Below are positions 30,300 to 40,974 of a DNA stretch of 64,000 bases, in pieces. This stretch comes from Terramyces sp. JEL0728. Its lineage: Eukaryota; Chytridiomycota; Chytridiomycetes; Rhizophydiales; Terramycetaceae. Below the pieces are notes generated by a model, which ran no database searches, was not told where the DNA came from, and saw nothing but the letters and a program-made list of their open reading frames with translations. The stretch is taken from contig JADIIU010000067.1 in assembly GCA_027603945.1 (NCBI GenBank), positions 1-64,000 on the forward strand, in the 5' to 3' direction. Position 1 is the stretch's first letter. Every line of letters begins with the position of its first letter. The position numbers were made by a program, and so were the translations under genes.

Positions 30300-31783
30300 A
30301 TGGAGCTGGTGGATGCAGTTCAGGAATGCTCTTCAAGAGGTTTGAACCAGTCTGCAAAATGGTTATGCGAACAGATAGTCGCAAGCGGAATAGAATCTGT
30401 CCCCGTAAACCAAAATTACACTTCAATTTATTTGCTTGCAAAATCCATGTTTGATACCAGAGAATACTTGCGGTGCTGGTAATCAACGTTAATCAAGGCA
30501 TTTATTGAGAAATGAACAGGATCTAGTCTCAAAATTCCTTCGAAACTACAGTTTTTTCCTTTCAATACAATTTAATGCCCAACCACAAGACGATTTGGTT
30601 CCAAAAGACACCACAAATCAGCAGTATCAGGATTTAGTAGCAGAGTTACAAGAGATTTACACTCTGGATCCATTTTTAATGTACTTGTATGCGATTGTAC
30701 TTTTGGACATGAAAAACCAGGAAGGAAGAAAGATCTTGGTTGAATCGCTGCGATTATATCCTTACAATTGGAGTGCATGGGAAGCACTTGGACAGTACGA
30801 ACCAATACTAGAAAAATTCCCAAAATCAATGCCATTAGAAATGTTTTTATTGAAAACAAACCAAAATGAAATCACTGATAGTGACAATCCATTTATTCAA
30901 TTGCAGCAAGCATTATATTATTATAATACAAGAGATTATGATCAAGCGGAAAAGATTTTTAAAAGAATTTGTAAACGAGATCCATACATGCTCGATTCAA
31001 TGGATTGCTACTCTAATATCTTGTTTGTATTGAAAAACTCTTCAGAATTGTATGATTTGGCGTTTCGAATGAGTCAAGTAAACAGGTATGCGCTTACTGA
31101 TTGTAGGTATCCGCTAGCTGATTAGATTTACTCCCGAGACAATGGTGTGCATTGGCAATTATTATTCAATGAATCAAAATAGAGAAAAGGCAATTGAATA
31201 TTTCTCTAGAGCACTTAAACTAGATACTAGGTACTGCCCAGCGTGGATCTTGCTCGGACATGAATATGTTGAGAGTTGTTTGCCAAAACAAGCACTTGAA
31301 TGTTACAGAAAAGCGGTTGAAATAGATGAAACTGATTATAGAGCTTGGTATGGGCTAGGTACTCTGTATTAATACCAGCACAAGCGTATGATTTACTCCA
31401 AGTCCCAACATTCTCTATTTACTATTACCAAAAAGCTCTGGTTTTGCGACCGAATGATACGAGGATATGGAGTGCATTATCGCAGTCGCTGGAGCAATTG
31501 GGAAAGTATGATGAAGCGATCGCATGTCTAAAAAGATTAATGACAACCGAACATGAACCAATTGAATACATTAAACTGGCTAAACTGTACTTGAAAATAG
31601 ATCCCGAGCTAGAGAAAAATGTTGCATTTTATTACCAAAAATACATAAAGTATCTCTTGTTAATGTAGGTATGGGGATGATTATCTGCTGAAGAATGAAG
31701 CTCATGAATATTTGAGCGAGTATTGGAAAACCAGAGGAAACCTGGAACGAGCAAAATCGCATCAAGAAGCAATTAAAATGTAA
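30300..31783 (+). CDS. CDC23: Anaphase-promoting complex subunit 8 (CDC23)
   Basis: 461 aa, with introns 30479-30497, 31086-31125 (two-unit array), 31359-31378 and 31650-31668. It is made of tetratricopeptide repeats and shows the family hallmark FTPETMVCIGNYYSMNQ followed by KAIEYFSRALKLDTRYCPAW and LGHEYVE, then YYYQKALVLRPNDTRIW. APC8 is a scaffold TPR subunit of the APC/C ubiquitin ligase that drives exit from mitosis. It is somewhat shorter than the usual 560-600 aa, mainly at the C-terminal end. Each intron join is supported by continuity of the TPR pattern. The next gene starts 40 bases on. Confidence 0.9.
31086..31125 (+). other. Tandem pair of introns in CDC23
   Basis: Between AAC AG (ending 31085) and A TTT ACT (from 31126), two intron units abut: 31086-31106 (21 nt, GTATG...CTGATTGTAG) and gtatccgctagctgattag (31107-31125, 19 nt). 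Removing both yields SQVNRFTPETMVCIGNYY, which is the conserved CDC23 sequence. Removing only the first inserts residues and a TAG stop. Confidence 0.85.
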
Positions 31784-31823
31784 GAAATTTGTTATAATTG
31801 TGAGTTACAAAGTATTTTTCTTA

Positions 31824-32651
31824 ATGAATTTGAAATCTGCAAAATTAGAATTTGAAAACAAAAATTATGAAAAATCACTTGCGATACTGCAAGCTGCACT
31901 GCCATATGCTCCGCAAGTACTCAAACCGCGCATAGAATCAAACATCAGCTTGATCCAAAGCATCCAATCAAACCAAACTATAAGTTCCAATATTTTCAAC
32001 AACGCACTGTATCTATACAACCAAAATGAATATCAAAAAGCTCTAGATTACAGTTTATTACATTTGGAATCAATTTTTAAAGAGAAATTGCTGTTTTTGA
32101 GTTTTAATTGTTGTGTAGAGCTGAAGAATATGGAAAAGGGATTTGAAATTGTAGATATGGTTGATCATTTAAAGGTATTTGAAATTAACCAAGGTATGCG
32201 TTCACTAATTATTGGTATTTTTTGTTAATTGAGGCAGCGATTTCTAACATAGGTAAAAGTAACGATTAACGCAGGTACCTGATTAATAATGTAGATTGGG
32301 ATAAACACCGACTTGCTTAGACTAGTAGTACAATCGATGGATATTAAACCTACAATCTTGCAAGAAACAAACGATCCGACTATGAATTTATGGATAAATT
32401 CGTCAAATGCAGAGATTTCTGATCCAAAGCAAGCCGTAAAGTACTTGCAAAGGTACAAAGAGCTATTGGCGGATATAAATTCACCAGAATTTTCTTGCTT
32501 GTACTATTACAACCTTGGAACCATAAACATCAGAATGGGGAAACCAAATTTAGCACTAGTATTCTTCAACAAAGCACTAGAATTGAATTCGAGATACAAT
32601 GCACTGATTGAAGAGATAATTACCGAAATAAACAATGACGACAATGAATAA
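31824..32651 (+). CDS. TPR protein, TRAPPC12-like
   Basis: 235 aa from the ATG at 31824, after removing a 120-nt intron block at 32175-32294. It is all-helical with TPR-like repeats (ALYLYNQNEYQKALDYSLLHL, CLYYYNLGTINIRMGKPNLALVFFNKALEL). The pattern of the C-terminal half fits the TPR region of TRAPPC12 (a subunit of the TRAPPIII complex that acts in ER-Golgi traffic). This assignment rests on pattern only, so treat it as probable. It is shorter than animal TRAPPC12 and lacks the disordered N-terminus. It begins 40 bases after CDC23 and ends 32 bases before the seven-TM gene. Confidence 0.6.
32175..32294 (+). other. Tandem array of six 19-22 nt intron units
   Basis: Between TTA AAG (ending 32174) and ATT GGG (from 32295), six units follow one another: gtatttgaaattaaccaag (32175-32193), a 21-nt unit with CTAAT that ends ATTG not AG (32194-32214), gtattttttgttaattgag (32215-32233), gcagcgatttctaacatag with a GC start (32234-32252), a 22-nt unit ending GATTAACGCAG (32253-32274), and gtacctgattaataatgtag (32275-32294). 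Every unit has a YTAAY-like site 3-7 bases from its end. Read-through hits TAA at 32226-32228. Confidence 0.8.
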
Positions 32652-32683
32652 AAAGGCATTGTGAAATATTTACTTTTTACCAT

Positions 32684-33611
32684 ATGGACCCAATACCTAC
32701 CACACTCTCAATCATAGATTTACTGTCGGCGATATTCTGCTTTTACAGACTAAAAAAGTTTCAATATACGATTGAAGAAGAATTTCAATCCGTCCACAAA
32801 CTTTTGTTTAGCTTATACGCGTCAAATATCCTCTTACTCATTACAATTATTTTCAAAATATGGCAGTTCCCAGATGTTTCGATATCAATATGTTATTTCT
32901 GCGCAATAGTATACTACATTACATTATTGATGGTTGATTTGCTGGTTTTTCGGGAATTTCTTCGGATTATATATAGAAAAAAGCTCCAAATTATATATAT
33001 CCAATTAGCAGTATTCATGATCTCCTTATGTTTGAATTTTGGTAATCGAAATTAACAAAGGTGTAGTTTTATTTCAATTCTCGTTTTCGACATACTGGAT
33101 TTACTTGACAGGAATATGGATTTTTGTGCTGTCAAAATTTGTAATTATAAAAGCGCTGTATTTCAGGTACAAGATTGAACAAATGCTGAAATCCGAGAAT
33201 TTTCAGAGTATAAAGAAAAAGTCGATTGTAGAAGATTACAAATCAGTTTCATTTTTCTTACAGGTGTATGCATTCACATTCCTGGTTGTATTGATTGGAC
33301 TGATTCTTGTTGTTTTGCTAGACGATGGAACGGAATTCGGTCTGTTTTTATGCAACTGTATCGTCATTGGAGTGTTATGTTGCAGCAGCATTCATTCATA
33401 CCAAATAACAGAAATAGTACAAAGACTAGACGGCATAGTAGTTCCGAGAGCCAACTCAAAATCTTTAACCGCGACCAAAACCGATAATCTTCAAAGTATT
33501 CTTGTCAAGAGTGATCCAGGATCTGGTTCAGATTCTGTATCGATGGAGAAATCTATGGAAAGGAAGAAAAGCAAACTTGTTAGGTTTGGAGAAGAAAACA
33601 CTGTTCACTAA
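32684..33611 (+). CDS. Putative seven-transmembrane protein
   Basis: 302 aa in two exons, with intron gtaatcgaaattaacaaag (33042-33060). I count seven hydrophobic segments, among them LLFSLYASNILLLITIIFKI, ISICYFCAIVYYITLLMVDL, YWIYLTGIWIFVLSKFVII, FLQVYAFTFLVVLIGLILVV and GLFLCNCIVIGVLCCSSIH. The C-terminal tail of about 65 residues is Ser/Lys-rich (SDPGSGSDSVSMEKSMERKK) and looks phosphorylatable. The layout is GPCR-like, but no family motif (DRY, NPxxY) is seen. It may instead be a fungal 7TM sensor of unknown type. Confidence 0.65.
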
Positions 33612-33663
33612 ATAAAATTATTTCATTTTTCTAATCGAGCCGCAAACACACCAGATGAATGCT

Positions 33664-34844
33664 TTATTCTACTCTAACTTGGAACCTTCCAGACTTGATA
33701 AAACTTCTCCCTCCTTTAAATGGCTTATATGCTTCATTTTGGACATTCAAAGAATCAATTCGTACGAGTGATGTCATATTCACTCTGAATTCCACATCCA
33801 ATACCAAATAATCCAGTTTTCCATCAACTAGTACCGCCAACTTTCCATCTCCGTTCCATACCAGCTGCTTGCTAGTGTAGGTAGCATTAGAACTGGTAAT
33901 ATTTGCATTTGGCAAAGTACAAGTGATTTTCATCGTTTCAAATGTATGGTTCTTTGTATTCACCGAAACTTCCAATTTAGAATTGCTGGATTTGATCAGG
34001 CTTGCTCGTATTGTAAATGGTATTTGCGTTTGGTTGATATCCATTGTATAGTTTAATAGTTGGAATGAGCCATCAGGTGGAACAAAAACTATTCCTTTGC
34101 CTTGATTAAATTTCTCTAGGTTGACGCTTTTATGGAATGAGATCGAGTCTCGCAGCCCTGTGGTGTTTAGAATCAACTCTGGCATCCCTGACAATCTACA
34201 AAGACATTCTACTTGGCCAAATACCATCCCGCTTGAAATATTGCCTTTTTAGTGAAAATCTACCATTCTTGTCCATCAATACATCCAACTCTTCAATGAT
34301 ATCAAAGAATATTTCATTGTGTGCATATTTAACCCCCAACTGTCTCCAACCGATCGTCGATACAGAAGATGTAGGTGCTTTTTCCTGGTATATAGTGTTT
34401 ATCACACGTGTCAATAACGTAGGAGGTGGTACCAGTTGCTTTAGTAAACACGGTTCAGTGATGTACGGCTCTCCATTATCAATAATCTCTTGAAGGATCT
34501 ACTATTAACAGAGCATACCTGATACACTATATCAAAATTATCCTTTAGGATTTGATCGTTGATATCGGAAAAGTAATCCTTGAATAACTGCAGTAGCTGT
34601 TCCGTAAAGTAAAACACTCCTAACGGCGGAGCTGAATAAGCCAGTATATACCTTCCGAAGATACTAGAGATACAAACAAAACATTATTGACTGGTACGGT
34701 AAAAAGCACTGAATTCCCGGTCTTGATAATAAAATCATTGTTAATCAGCTTGTGAATCAAGTTGGACGCAATTTGCGGTTGCTTGTAGTGCTTTTCTATT
34801 ATGATGGTGCGTTTCTGATCCAGGATATAGAGCGAGTCAATCAT
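33664..34844 (-). CDS. AP3M: AP-3 complex subunit mu
   Basis: 373 aa in four exons, with introns 34632-34651, 34499-34518 and 34245-34263 (gtagattttcactaaaaag). The start MIDSLYILDQKRTIIIEKHY is the longin-like N-terminus of mu3. It continues with PPLGVFYFTEQLLQLFKDY and DNGEPYITEPCLLKQLVPPP. The mu-homology domain begins at IGWRQLGVKYAHNEIFFDII and has CLCRLSGMPELIL. AP-3 sorts cargo from endosome or Golgi to lysosome or vacuole; mu binds YxxPhi signals. It is shorter than the usual 415 or so aa. The strict phase of all three introns and the family pattern make the assignment firm. Confidence 0.92.
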
Positions 34845-35268
34845 CCAGATTAGATTTTTGTAAAATGAAGAATTCTTGCAGTGCTCATAAATACTTGGAA
34901 TCAATTAGAGTGGACATACTCGATTCAACTTATTCGCAGACAGATGTGGGATATTTCTACCCCAACTGTATTCCATGCCGTGTAAAGTTATTCAATTGCG
35001 ACGTTTCATCAAGCAAAATTATGAATAATTGGCCCTTAAACAAGCTGGGGAAAGCTGATACTTGGGTTGACGGCCGCATATATCCGAGATTTTTATTTCC
35101 ATCTTACTGGTACATACGGCAGAGTCAAATCCAAAAACAATTCTCACTTGAATTGGAATCCATTGATACCTGTGACTATTAGATTCTTGGTCTTCGAGTA
35201 GCGAAATTGAAACGGCAAGCGGCGTTTCACCATTGATTGCTTCAAGGAAAAATGTTTGAAAAAATATT
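34845..35268. other. Divergent promoter region with an unexplained open frame
   Basis: Lies between AP-3 mu (minus) and the RhoGEF (plus). A plus-strand frame of 105 codons (34865-35182, MKNSCSAHKYLESI... ending LESIDTCDY) is open, with six cysteines. It begins only 21 bases beyond the AP-3 mu start on the other strand. A shorter minus-strand frame overlaps it. I recognise neither; the plus frame may be a small gene. Confidence 0.3.
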
Positions 35269-37919
35269 ATGTTCAGGCAGTCTTCAATAGATTCTAAAGG
35301 CGGTCCTGCTCAACAAAGACCCCAAGTACCGATGGTGCCTCCTCCACAAGCGAGACCACAAAACGGGATGCAGAACGGAGTTCCTATGCAGAATGGGATG
35401 TCCATGCAGAATGGGATGCCAGGGATGAGACCTCCATTACAACATCCTGCTAGAGGCTCTTCAGCAGCAAAATTGAAATTAAATGAAAAAGGACAGCAAA
35501 TACAACCACCTATGCAAATGCAACAACCTCCAATGCCGATGCAACAAGCTCCAATAATGCCGCAACAGCAAACACCTCAACAAATGCAGAGCCAAATGCC
35601 AGCGAGAAATTCGCCAATTTCAAGAAGCTCAGACAGTCCAGAACAAGAAAGAATATCGTTTTCAACAATGGACTTTTTTGACAGATTTGTTCGTCCAGCA
35701 AATGAAAAAGGGTTGCTTCGAACTCCGCTGCCAACCCCTATTTCTAGGTCCCATATTAGAGCCTCGTCAATTCAATTATTGCAGGCTGCTCGTCTGGAAT
35801 CTCAAGACGTTTCTGTACAGGACGACAACTATGGCGGAATCATCAACTTAACCAACAACGGACTGAACCAGATTATTGCCTTTTTAGTATATAAACAGCA
35901 AGCTAAAGCCGCAACTACCATCCAAAAACATTGGAGAGGGTATAATTCAAGAAAAAAGTCGAGGGGCTTGATGAAGCAACCATCTAAAGAGATTGAAACC
36001 GATAGACTGCTGTACCTTGAGCAGTATGTCAATGAAATTTCAATATTGTATGACGATATCTTGCATGCTCAAAGAAACTCCAACGTAAGCCCTCTTAACA
36101 TTAGAACGCAGCTCCAAGTAACAGTGAAATCATTTTCATGAAGAAATTAAACAACCCTGAAACATATCAAGTTTGCAATGATTTCCTAAACCTGATTGCA
36201 GAGTTTCAAGATGTAAGAAATAGTTAATCAACAGCAACCTCAAATGAAAAACCAAAGGATGACTGTTTTACCAGGCACAATGGAATATCAAAACACAATG
36301 ATGATGTACTTGGAATACGCACCAAAGGTTTTGGCATGGTAATTGCTTTTAACATCAGGATTAGCAACGTATTGCATATCACGTTCAAACCAAATGAAGA
36401 TTTATTATTTATTCTTCGATCTGGAGATATTTTGTGCAGATTAGCCTGCACTTTATATCAAAAAGTAGAATGCCACTTGTTGGACAAAAGTTTAGAATAT
36501 GGCATCCACAAAATCATTTTCTTTTTGGAATTGTGCAAATCGCTTCACATCAAACGGGCTTTATTATTTAAAGTATCCGATTTGTTAGTTTGGCCAGACG
36601 CAGACCCACACAAGAAAAGTGCGTTAATTGTTCTTCGCACGGTTATTGCTCTGGAAAAGCATGCTAGAAAAAGCGGCTGGCAAGGGCCAGGCATTGATTT
36701 GAAAGCCAAAGTTTCTTTAGATTTGGGTGTGTCGTCTAGGGAGAGTGTTTTGAAAGTTGCCTCTCAGGAATTCCAACCTCGACAAGGCTCGCCTTCCGTT
36801 TCGATAAACTCTGTAGATTCAAAGAATGGAGCCAATGTGTCAAGAAAACCTTCGAATTTGACAGTCAACAAGCCTGCATTTTCTCTGCCGGAAATTCCAG
36901 AAGTTTCAGCTCAGCTAGACTTGTCTCCAGCCGCTCAAGCTCACGACTATTCTGATATTAGTTCCGAAGAAGACTTCCAAGAAGACAATAATTCGGTTAC
37001 TGATACTGAAGTTTCCCACCTGATGAATGCAGCTTCTATTGCCGATAAGAAAATCACCAAACCTGATTCAAACGAGTTTGCCGAAATCCAAGATCCGCAA
37101 AAAGTGTTGCAGGACGCAATCAGACTACGTATTAAACATCGCACGGATGCAATTCAAAATTTCATTCATGAAGAAGTATCCGATTATTAATTGTAGGAAA
37201 CTTATGTTGGCAACCTTAGTAATGTTTCTGATTACTTGAACACTCTGATCAAACAACGCCGCAGATTAAGCAACGTTATGCCTGCAATAACGGATGAAGA
37301 AAAGAAGAATATACCTATACCACAAAACTTTTCCCTTAGTGGATCTTCCCTGCACCCATTGCCAAACGAATCTGATAGAGCATACAAATTCCGTCTTGAG
37401 ACAGAAATTGAAGAAATTCAAAAGCTGCACGGTGTAATTCAAGGAATGGTAAATATTCACGGCGAATTTGTGGAAAGTTTGAAGAGCAGCTGGAATGACA
37501 ATGCAAATACGTTTATTGTCGGCCCTTCTATCTCTGCCTTCTCAGCTGCTATCCATCGTCCATACTCTACTTATGCAGTGGTAGCCCTTTCTGGATCTCA
37601 CAAGACTCATTTGACTCTCACAAATCGCGGAGAAGTGGAGCAGTCAGAATTTGTCAACAGAATTGTCAACAAGTATGTCGTCTCATCACTCAACGCTGAG
37701 CCAACTCAGGAACCTTCGGCCCAAGATTGGAGTTGGTATCTGTCTAGACCTATTCACCGTCTCTCCTCGTATCCGCACTTTTTATCTATCATCCATGGCG
37801 AAACCAAAGTTAGACTTCACCCATTAGTGGACACTGATAACAAGAAATTGCGTATCAGCAGTATCAAATTTGAATGCATTGCTATGGCAATCAAAGATCA
37901 TTTAGGTACAAATCAATAA
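35269..37919 (+). CDS. RhoGEF with IQ motif, CH domain and DH domain
   Basis: 855 aa in five exons, with introns 36085-36104 (gtaagccctcttaacattag), 36213-36234, 36339-36358 and 37176-37196. The N-terminus is low-complexity (repeated MQNGM and Pro/Gln tracts). An IQ motif follows (AATTIQKHWRGYNSRKK, about residue 210). Next is a CH domain (VLAWISNVLHITF, LLFILRSGDILCRLACTLYQ). The C-terminal 240 residues look like a Dbl-homology RhoGEF (YVGNLSNVSDYLNTLI, RPYSTYAVVALS, WYLSRPIHRLSSYPHFLSII). CH followed by DH recalls Cdc24 and Vav, activators of Cdc42/Rac in polarity. No PH domain follows, which is unusual. The IQ motif suggests calmodulin control. Confidence 0.75.
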
Positions 37920-37988
37920 AGCAAATTGTAACATTATATACTCAAAAATAAACATCTAGGACGAATACAAATAAAATATAGTTTTACA

Positions 37989-38587
37989 TTAAATGATGAC
38001 ACATCCAGATTGTTTAACCTGCGGTTCTCCTCGCACTTTTTCGATTTCTGCCAGCATCTGATCAAACACTCTTGAGATATTTTGGTTATGTTTGGCGCTA
38101 GTTTCAATAAAAGCGCAGTTCCATTCGGCGGCTTTCTTCTTTCCTTCTTCAGTCGTTACTTGCCTTTGCGCATGTAAATCCACTTTGTTAGCAACCAACA
38201 CACACGGAACCCAGTCCATGCCTATGTTAATGAAACCGTACCAGTAAAGTTCAAGATTTTGTCTCTCAAAATGCTGCACATTTCAAATGACTGCAGTGAA
38301 GCAATTGAATAAACTAGAATATAGCCATGAATCCCGATTGCGTGCTTGCTATTCAAAATTGAGAATTCGTCTTGACCTGCGGTATCCATTATCTCTACCG
38401 CAAATTCTTCTCCTTTATACTTAACGATCTTTGTAAACATGTTTTCAATGGTTGGGTAATAAGTTTCCGCAAAGTGATTCTCAACAAATTGGACTGTAAC
38501 ACTGGATTTCCCTACTGCCCTGCTTCCAAGGACTGCAATTTTACGGACCTACATCAACTTGCTTTTTACTTTTGGTGGTGTGGGCAT
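37989..38587 (-). CDS. RHEB: Rheb-family small GTPase
   Basis: 185 aa, matching Rheb length, in three exons with introns 38549-38569 and 38222-38241 (gtacggtttcattaacatag). Exon one codes only MPTPPK. GTPase motifs: G1 VLGSRAVGKSS, switch I AETYYPTIENMFTK, G3 DTAGQDEFSIL, G4 NKVDL and G5 ETSAK. The C-terminus is CVII, a prenylation box. Rheb on lysosomal or vacuolar membranes activates TORC1 in response to growth signals. Rheb-type switch I (PTIENMFTK) distinguishes it from Ras. The G1 residue before the Gly-Lys loop (Ala in GSRAVGKSS) differs from the usual Ser. Confidence 0.9.
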
Positions 38588-38650
38588 TTAGGTAAAAAAG
38601 AGGCTTGATTTTTCTCAAGTTTGAAACCACCACATGCTTCAAATTGTCTA

Positions 38651-39850
38651 TTAAAAATCTTTTATTTTCACAAAATCCCCTTTGAAACTGTATAGAGATT
38701 GCGTGTGGTTGTTTTCTACATGCTTGCGAACACGCTTGATCCATTCCGCGCCGTTCAACAGGGCTTTTCTACTTCCAGCAAACATTTGGAAAAAGATAAA
38801 TACATGAACATGGGATGCGTATACTTGAAGCTCCAGCTCCTTTGGCGGTTGATCGCATGAGCTCATTCTATGTGCAAAATGTATATTTTCATCAAGCAAT
38901 TTTTCAGCTCCCCCTACTTGCATCAACATTGGTGGCATCCCATCCAAATTCGTTTCCCATATTGGAGATACATACCCAAGCTTCAAGTTGTCGTTGCTGG
39001 TATAGTAATGTCTTTGGCCCTCTAACCTTGGATCAGTGGTGTCGCCAATTAAGAAATCTGTTTTTTGATTAATTCGGAAACTGGGAAACCCGTGGGTCAA
39101 ATCGATCCAAGGAGATATTCCATATATTGCGCCAGGCATAGGTAGGTTCATTTCGCGCAAAGCAAAGCACATTGCAAAAATCATCCCACCACCAGCGGAA
39201 TCACCCATCAATACCACTCTGGAATGGTCGTGGGTTTCAATCAAATGCAAATAGCCGGATATGCAATCAATTAATCCACATGGAAATGGATTTTGCGGAG
39301 ATAGTCTGTAATTCATAGCATATACAGTGGAGTTTGAGTGCTTTGCTACTAGATAACTGATTTTTCTATACATTTCCTTTGATCCAGTCACATATCCTCC
39401 GCCATGTACAAAATATACGATTTCCTTTTGCCGCTTTTTGAATGACAGGTATTCGGCTTCTATTTCTACTTTGTCGAGTGCATGAGGAACCATCGCACAT
39501 TTATCCTTGAAAAATTCAACAACTTTTTCGCTTTGAACAAATGTATCTGGCACTATTTGAGCATGCCTGGACAGACTTGGACCTGTTGTTGAACGCAATT
39601 GGGCAGCAGACACATCAGGCAATTCCAGATAGTGGTGGGATATCATTAGGTGTTTTATCGAGTTAATCAGAGTATGATAACCAAAATTCCAGTCGGGGAT
39701 TGTAGGACCTTTTGTCAAATAGATGTATGATTCCCTAAAGAAAAACCGAGATAGCCGAAAGCCAACTGTTAGATTTTCTTTGATTAAACTGGGTTTTTTG
39801 TCTGGAGGAGAGTCGAATCGCTTGTGCATTGGCAAATATTTATAGTCCAT
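38651..39850 (-). CDS. Alpha/beta hydrolase of the hormone-sensitive lipase family
   Basis: Single exon, 399 aa. It has the HSL-family oxyanion motif VYFVHGGGYVTGS, the nucleophile elbow VVLMGDSAGGGMIFA, the acid in GGAEKLLDENIHFA and the catalytic His in VYASHVHVFIFF. It is therefore an active-looking carboxylesterase or lipase. There is no signal peptide. The first 100 residues are a helical cap typical of the family. The substrate cannot be told from sequence. Its stop lies 63 bases upstream of the Rheb start on the same strand. Confidence 0.85.
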   Translation of the reverse strand: MDYKYLPMHKRFDSPPDKKPSLIKENLTVGFRLSRFFFRESYIYLTKGPTIPDWNFGYHTLINSIKHLMISHHYLELPDVSAAQLRSTTGPSLSRHAQIVPDTFVQSEKVVEFFKDKCAMVPHALDKVEIEAEYLSFKKRQKEIVYFVHGGGYVTGSKEMYRKISYLVAKHSNSTVYAMNYRLSPQNPFPCGLIDCISGYLHLIETHDHSRVVLMGDSAGGGMIFAMCFALREMNLPMPGAIYGISPWIDLTHGFPSFRINQKTDFLIGDTTDPRLEGQRHYYTSNDNLKLGYVSPIWETNLDGMPPMLMQVGGAEKLLDENIHFAHRMSSCDQPPKELELQVYASHVHVFIFFQMFAGSRKALLNGAEWIKRVRKHVENNHTQSLYSFKGDFVKIKDF

Positions 39851-39988
39851 CTTTGTGTCAGAAAAAAAGCTTTTTCAACTTTGGGCAAACAGCCGTTTTC
39901 CGAACTCGCATCTATCTCTGCAACTAATTTCTAATAGTGAGATCCAAAGAGAATTGTTTGTTGATTCAAGCCGCCTGGTGTTGATAAG

Positions 39989-40894
39989 ATGTGCGAAAAA
40001 AACAAACTGGCAGTTACGCGTTTACTCATGATACAAAAGTTGCCAATAGAAATCTTGTTTGGAGTATATGAATATTTGAATTACGCCGACCTTGTCATGC
40101 TGTTTGCCATTTCAAAGCAGCTCTACAGTTCTCTTCAGCATCCGAATGTTTGGAGGAGAGCTCTTGTATTACTTGGAGAAGACAAATTACTATGCTCAAA
40201 TTCACTGGCTGCAATTAGAATACCAAGGCGAAACTCGAAAATCGGCAAATTCATGCATCATGTCAGCAAATTGAATTGCCAGATTGACGCTGGATTTCAA
40301 ACGCTATCTACAATCATCCCTAGGATGGTTAACTTGGCGAATATCAATTTCTCCAATAACACCAACATCAACGACGACTGCATTCGATTAATTGCCTCGT
40401 ACTGTCCAGATGTCAAAACTCTCAATGTTTCAAAGTGTTATTGTTTAACGCACAAATCTCTGTACTATATCTCAAAGCAATTCCGAAATCTAACTCACTT
40501 GAATATATCGTCGACTGGCTGTGTCAACGACAAGTCGTGGATTGTTTTGTGTGCGCTGAATTTTACTTTGAAGCACTTGAATATGGCAAGCTGCTACAAC
40601 CTCAACTGGTACAATGTACACAAGATATATCCTCCTTCTTTGGTTACATGGGATATATCTAATAATTGCAGGCTTAATTACGATTATCTGGCGGGTATAG
40701 CAGACCTTAGAAAGTCAGATAACGGGGAAATGCTGACGATAACATGCAAGAATTGCGAATCACTGACCCTCGGGGAATTATCTCAACTAGAAGGCTTATC
40801 AGGCACCAAGATGAAATTCATTTCAAACTGCTTGTTGAAGGACTATTCCTCAGAAGGTGTAAGAGAGTATATTAAGTTACTATTAGGAGTATAA
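39989..40894 (+). CDS. F-box/LRR protein (FBXL type)
   Basis: Single exon, 301 aa. F-box at residues 17-55 (IQKLPIEILFGVYEYLNYADLV), then cysteine-type leucine-rich repeats of the RNI/AMN1 kind (YCPDVKTLNVSKCYCLTHKS, FRNLTHLNISSTGCVNDKSW, LKHLNMASCYNLNW). It is probably a substrate receptor of an SCF ubiquitin ligase. It diverges from the hydrolase at 38651-39850 with about 140 bases between. Confidence 0.8.
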   Translation: MCEKNKLAVTRLLMIQKLPIEILFGVYEYLNYADLVMLFAISKQLYSSLQHPNVWRRALVLLGEDKLLCSNSLAAIRIPRRNSKIGKFMHHVSKLNCQIDAGFQTLSTIIPRMVNLANINFSNNTNINDDCIRLIASYCPDVKTLNVSKCYCLTHKSLYYISKQFRNLTHLNISSTGCVNDKSWIVLCALNFTLKHLNMASCYNLNWYNVHKIYPPSLVTWDISNNCRLNYDYLAGIADLRKSDNGEMLTITCKNCESLTLGELSQLEGLSGTKMKFISNCLLKDYSSEGVREYIKLLLGV

Positions 40895-40974
40895 TCGATC
40901 CAATGCTCTTATAATAAAATTGAATATGCCTTGTTGTGATTTGTTTGTCGTTACGCGTTCGATACGTCATACGA

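Noticed and set aside
36118..36143. A 26-nt intron in the RhoGEF gene
   Set aside because: The 20-nt intron at 36085-36104 (gtaagccctcttaacattag) has a clear TTAAC branch site and an open frame across the same region.
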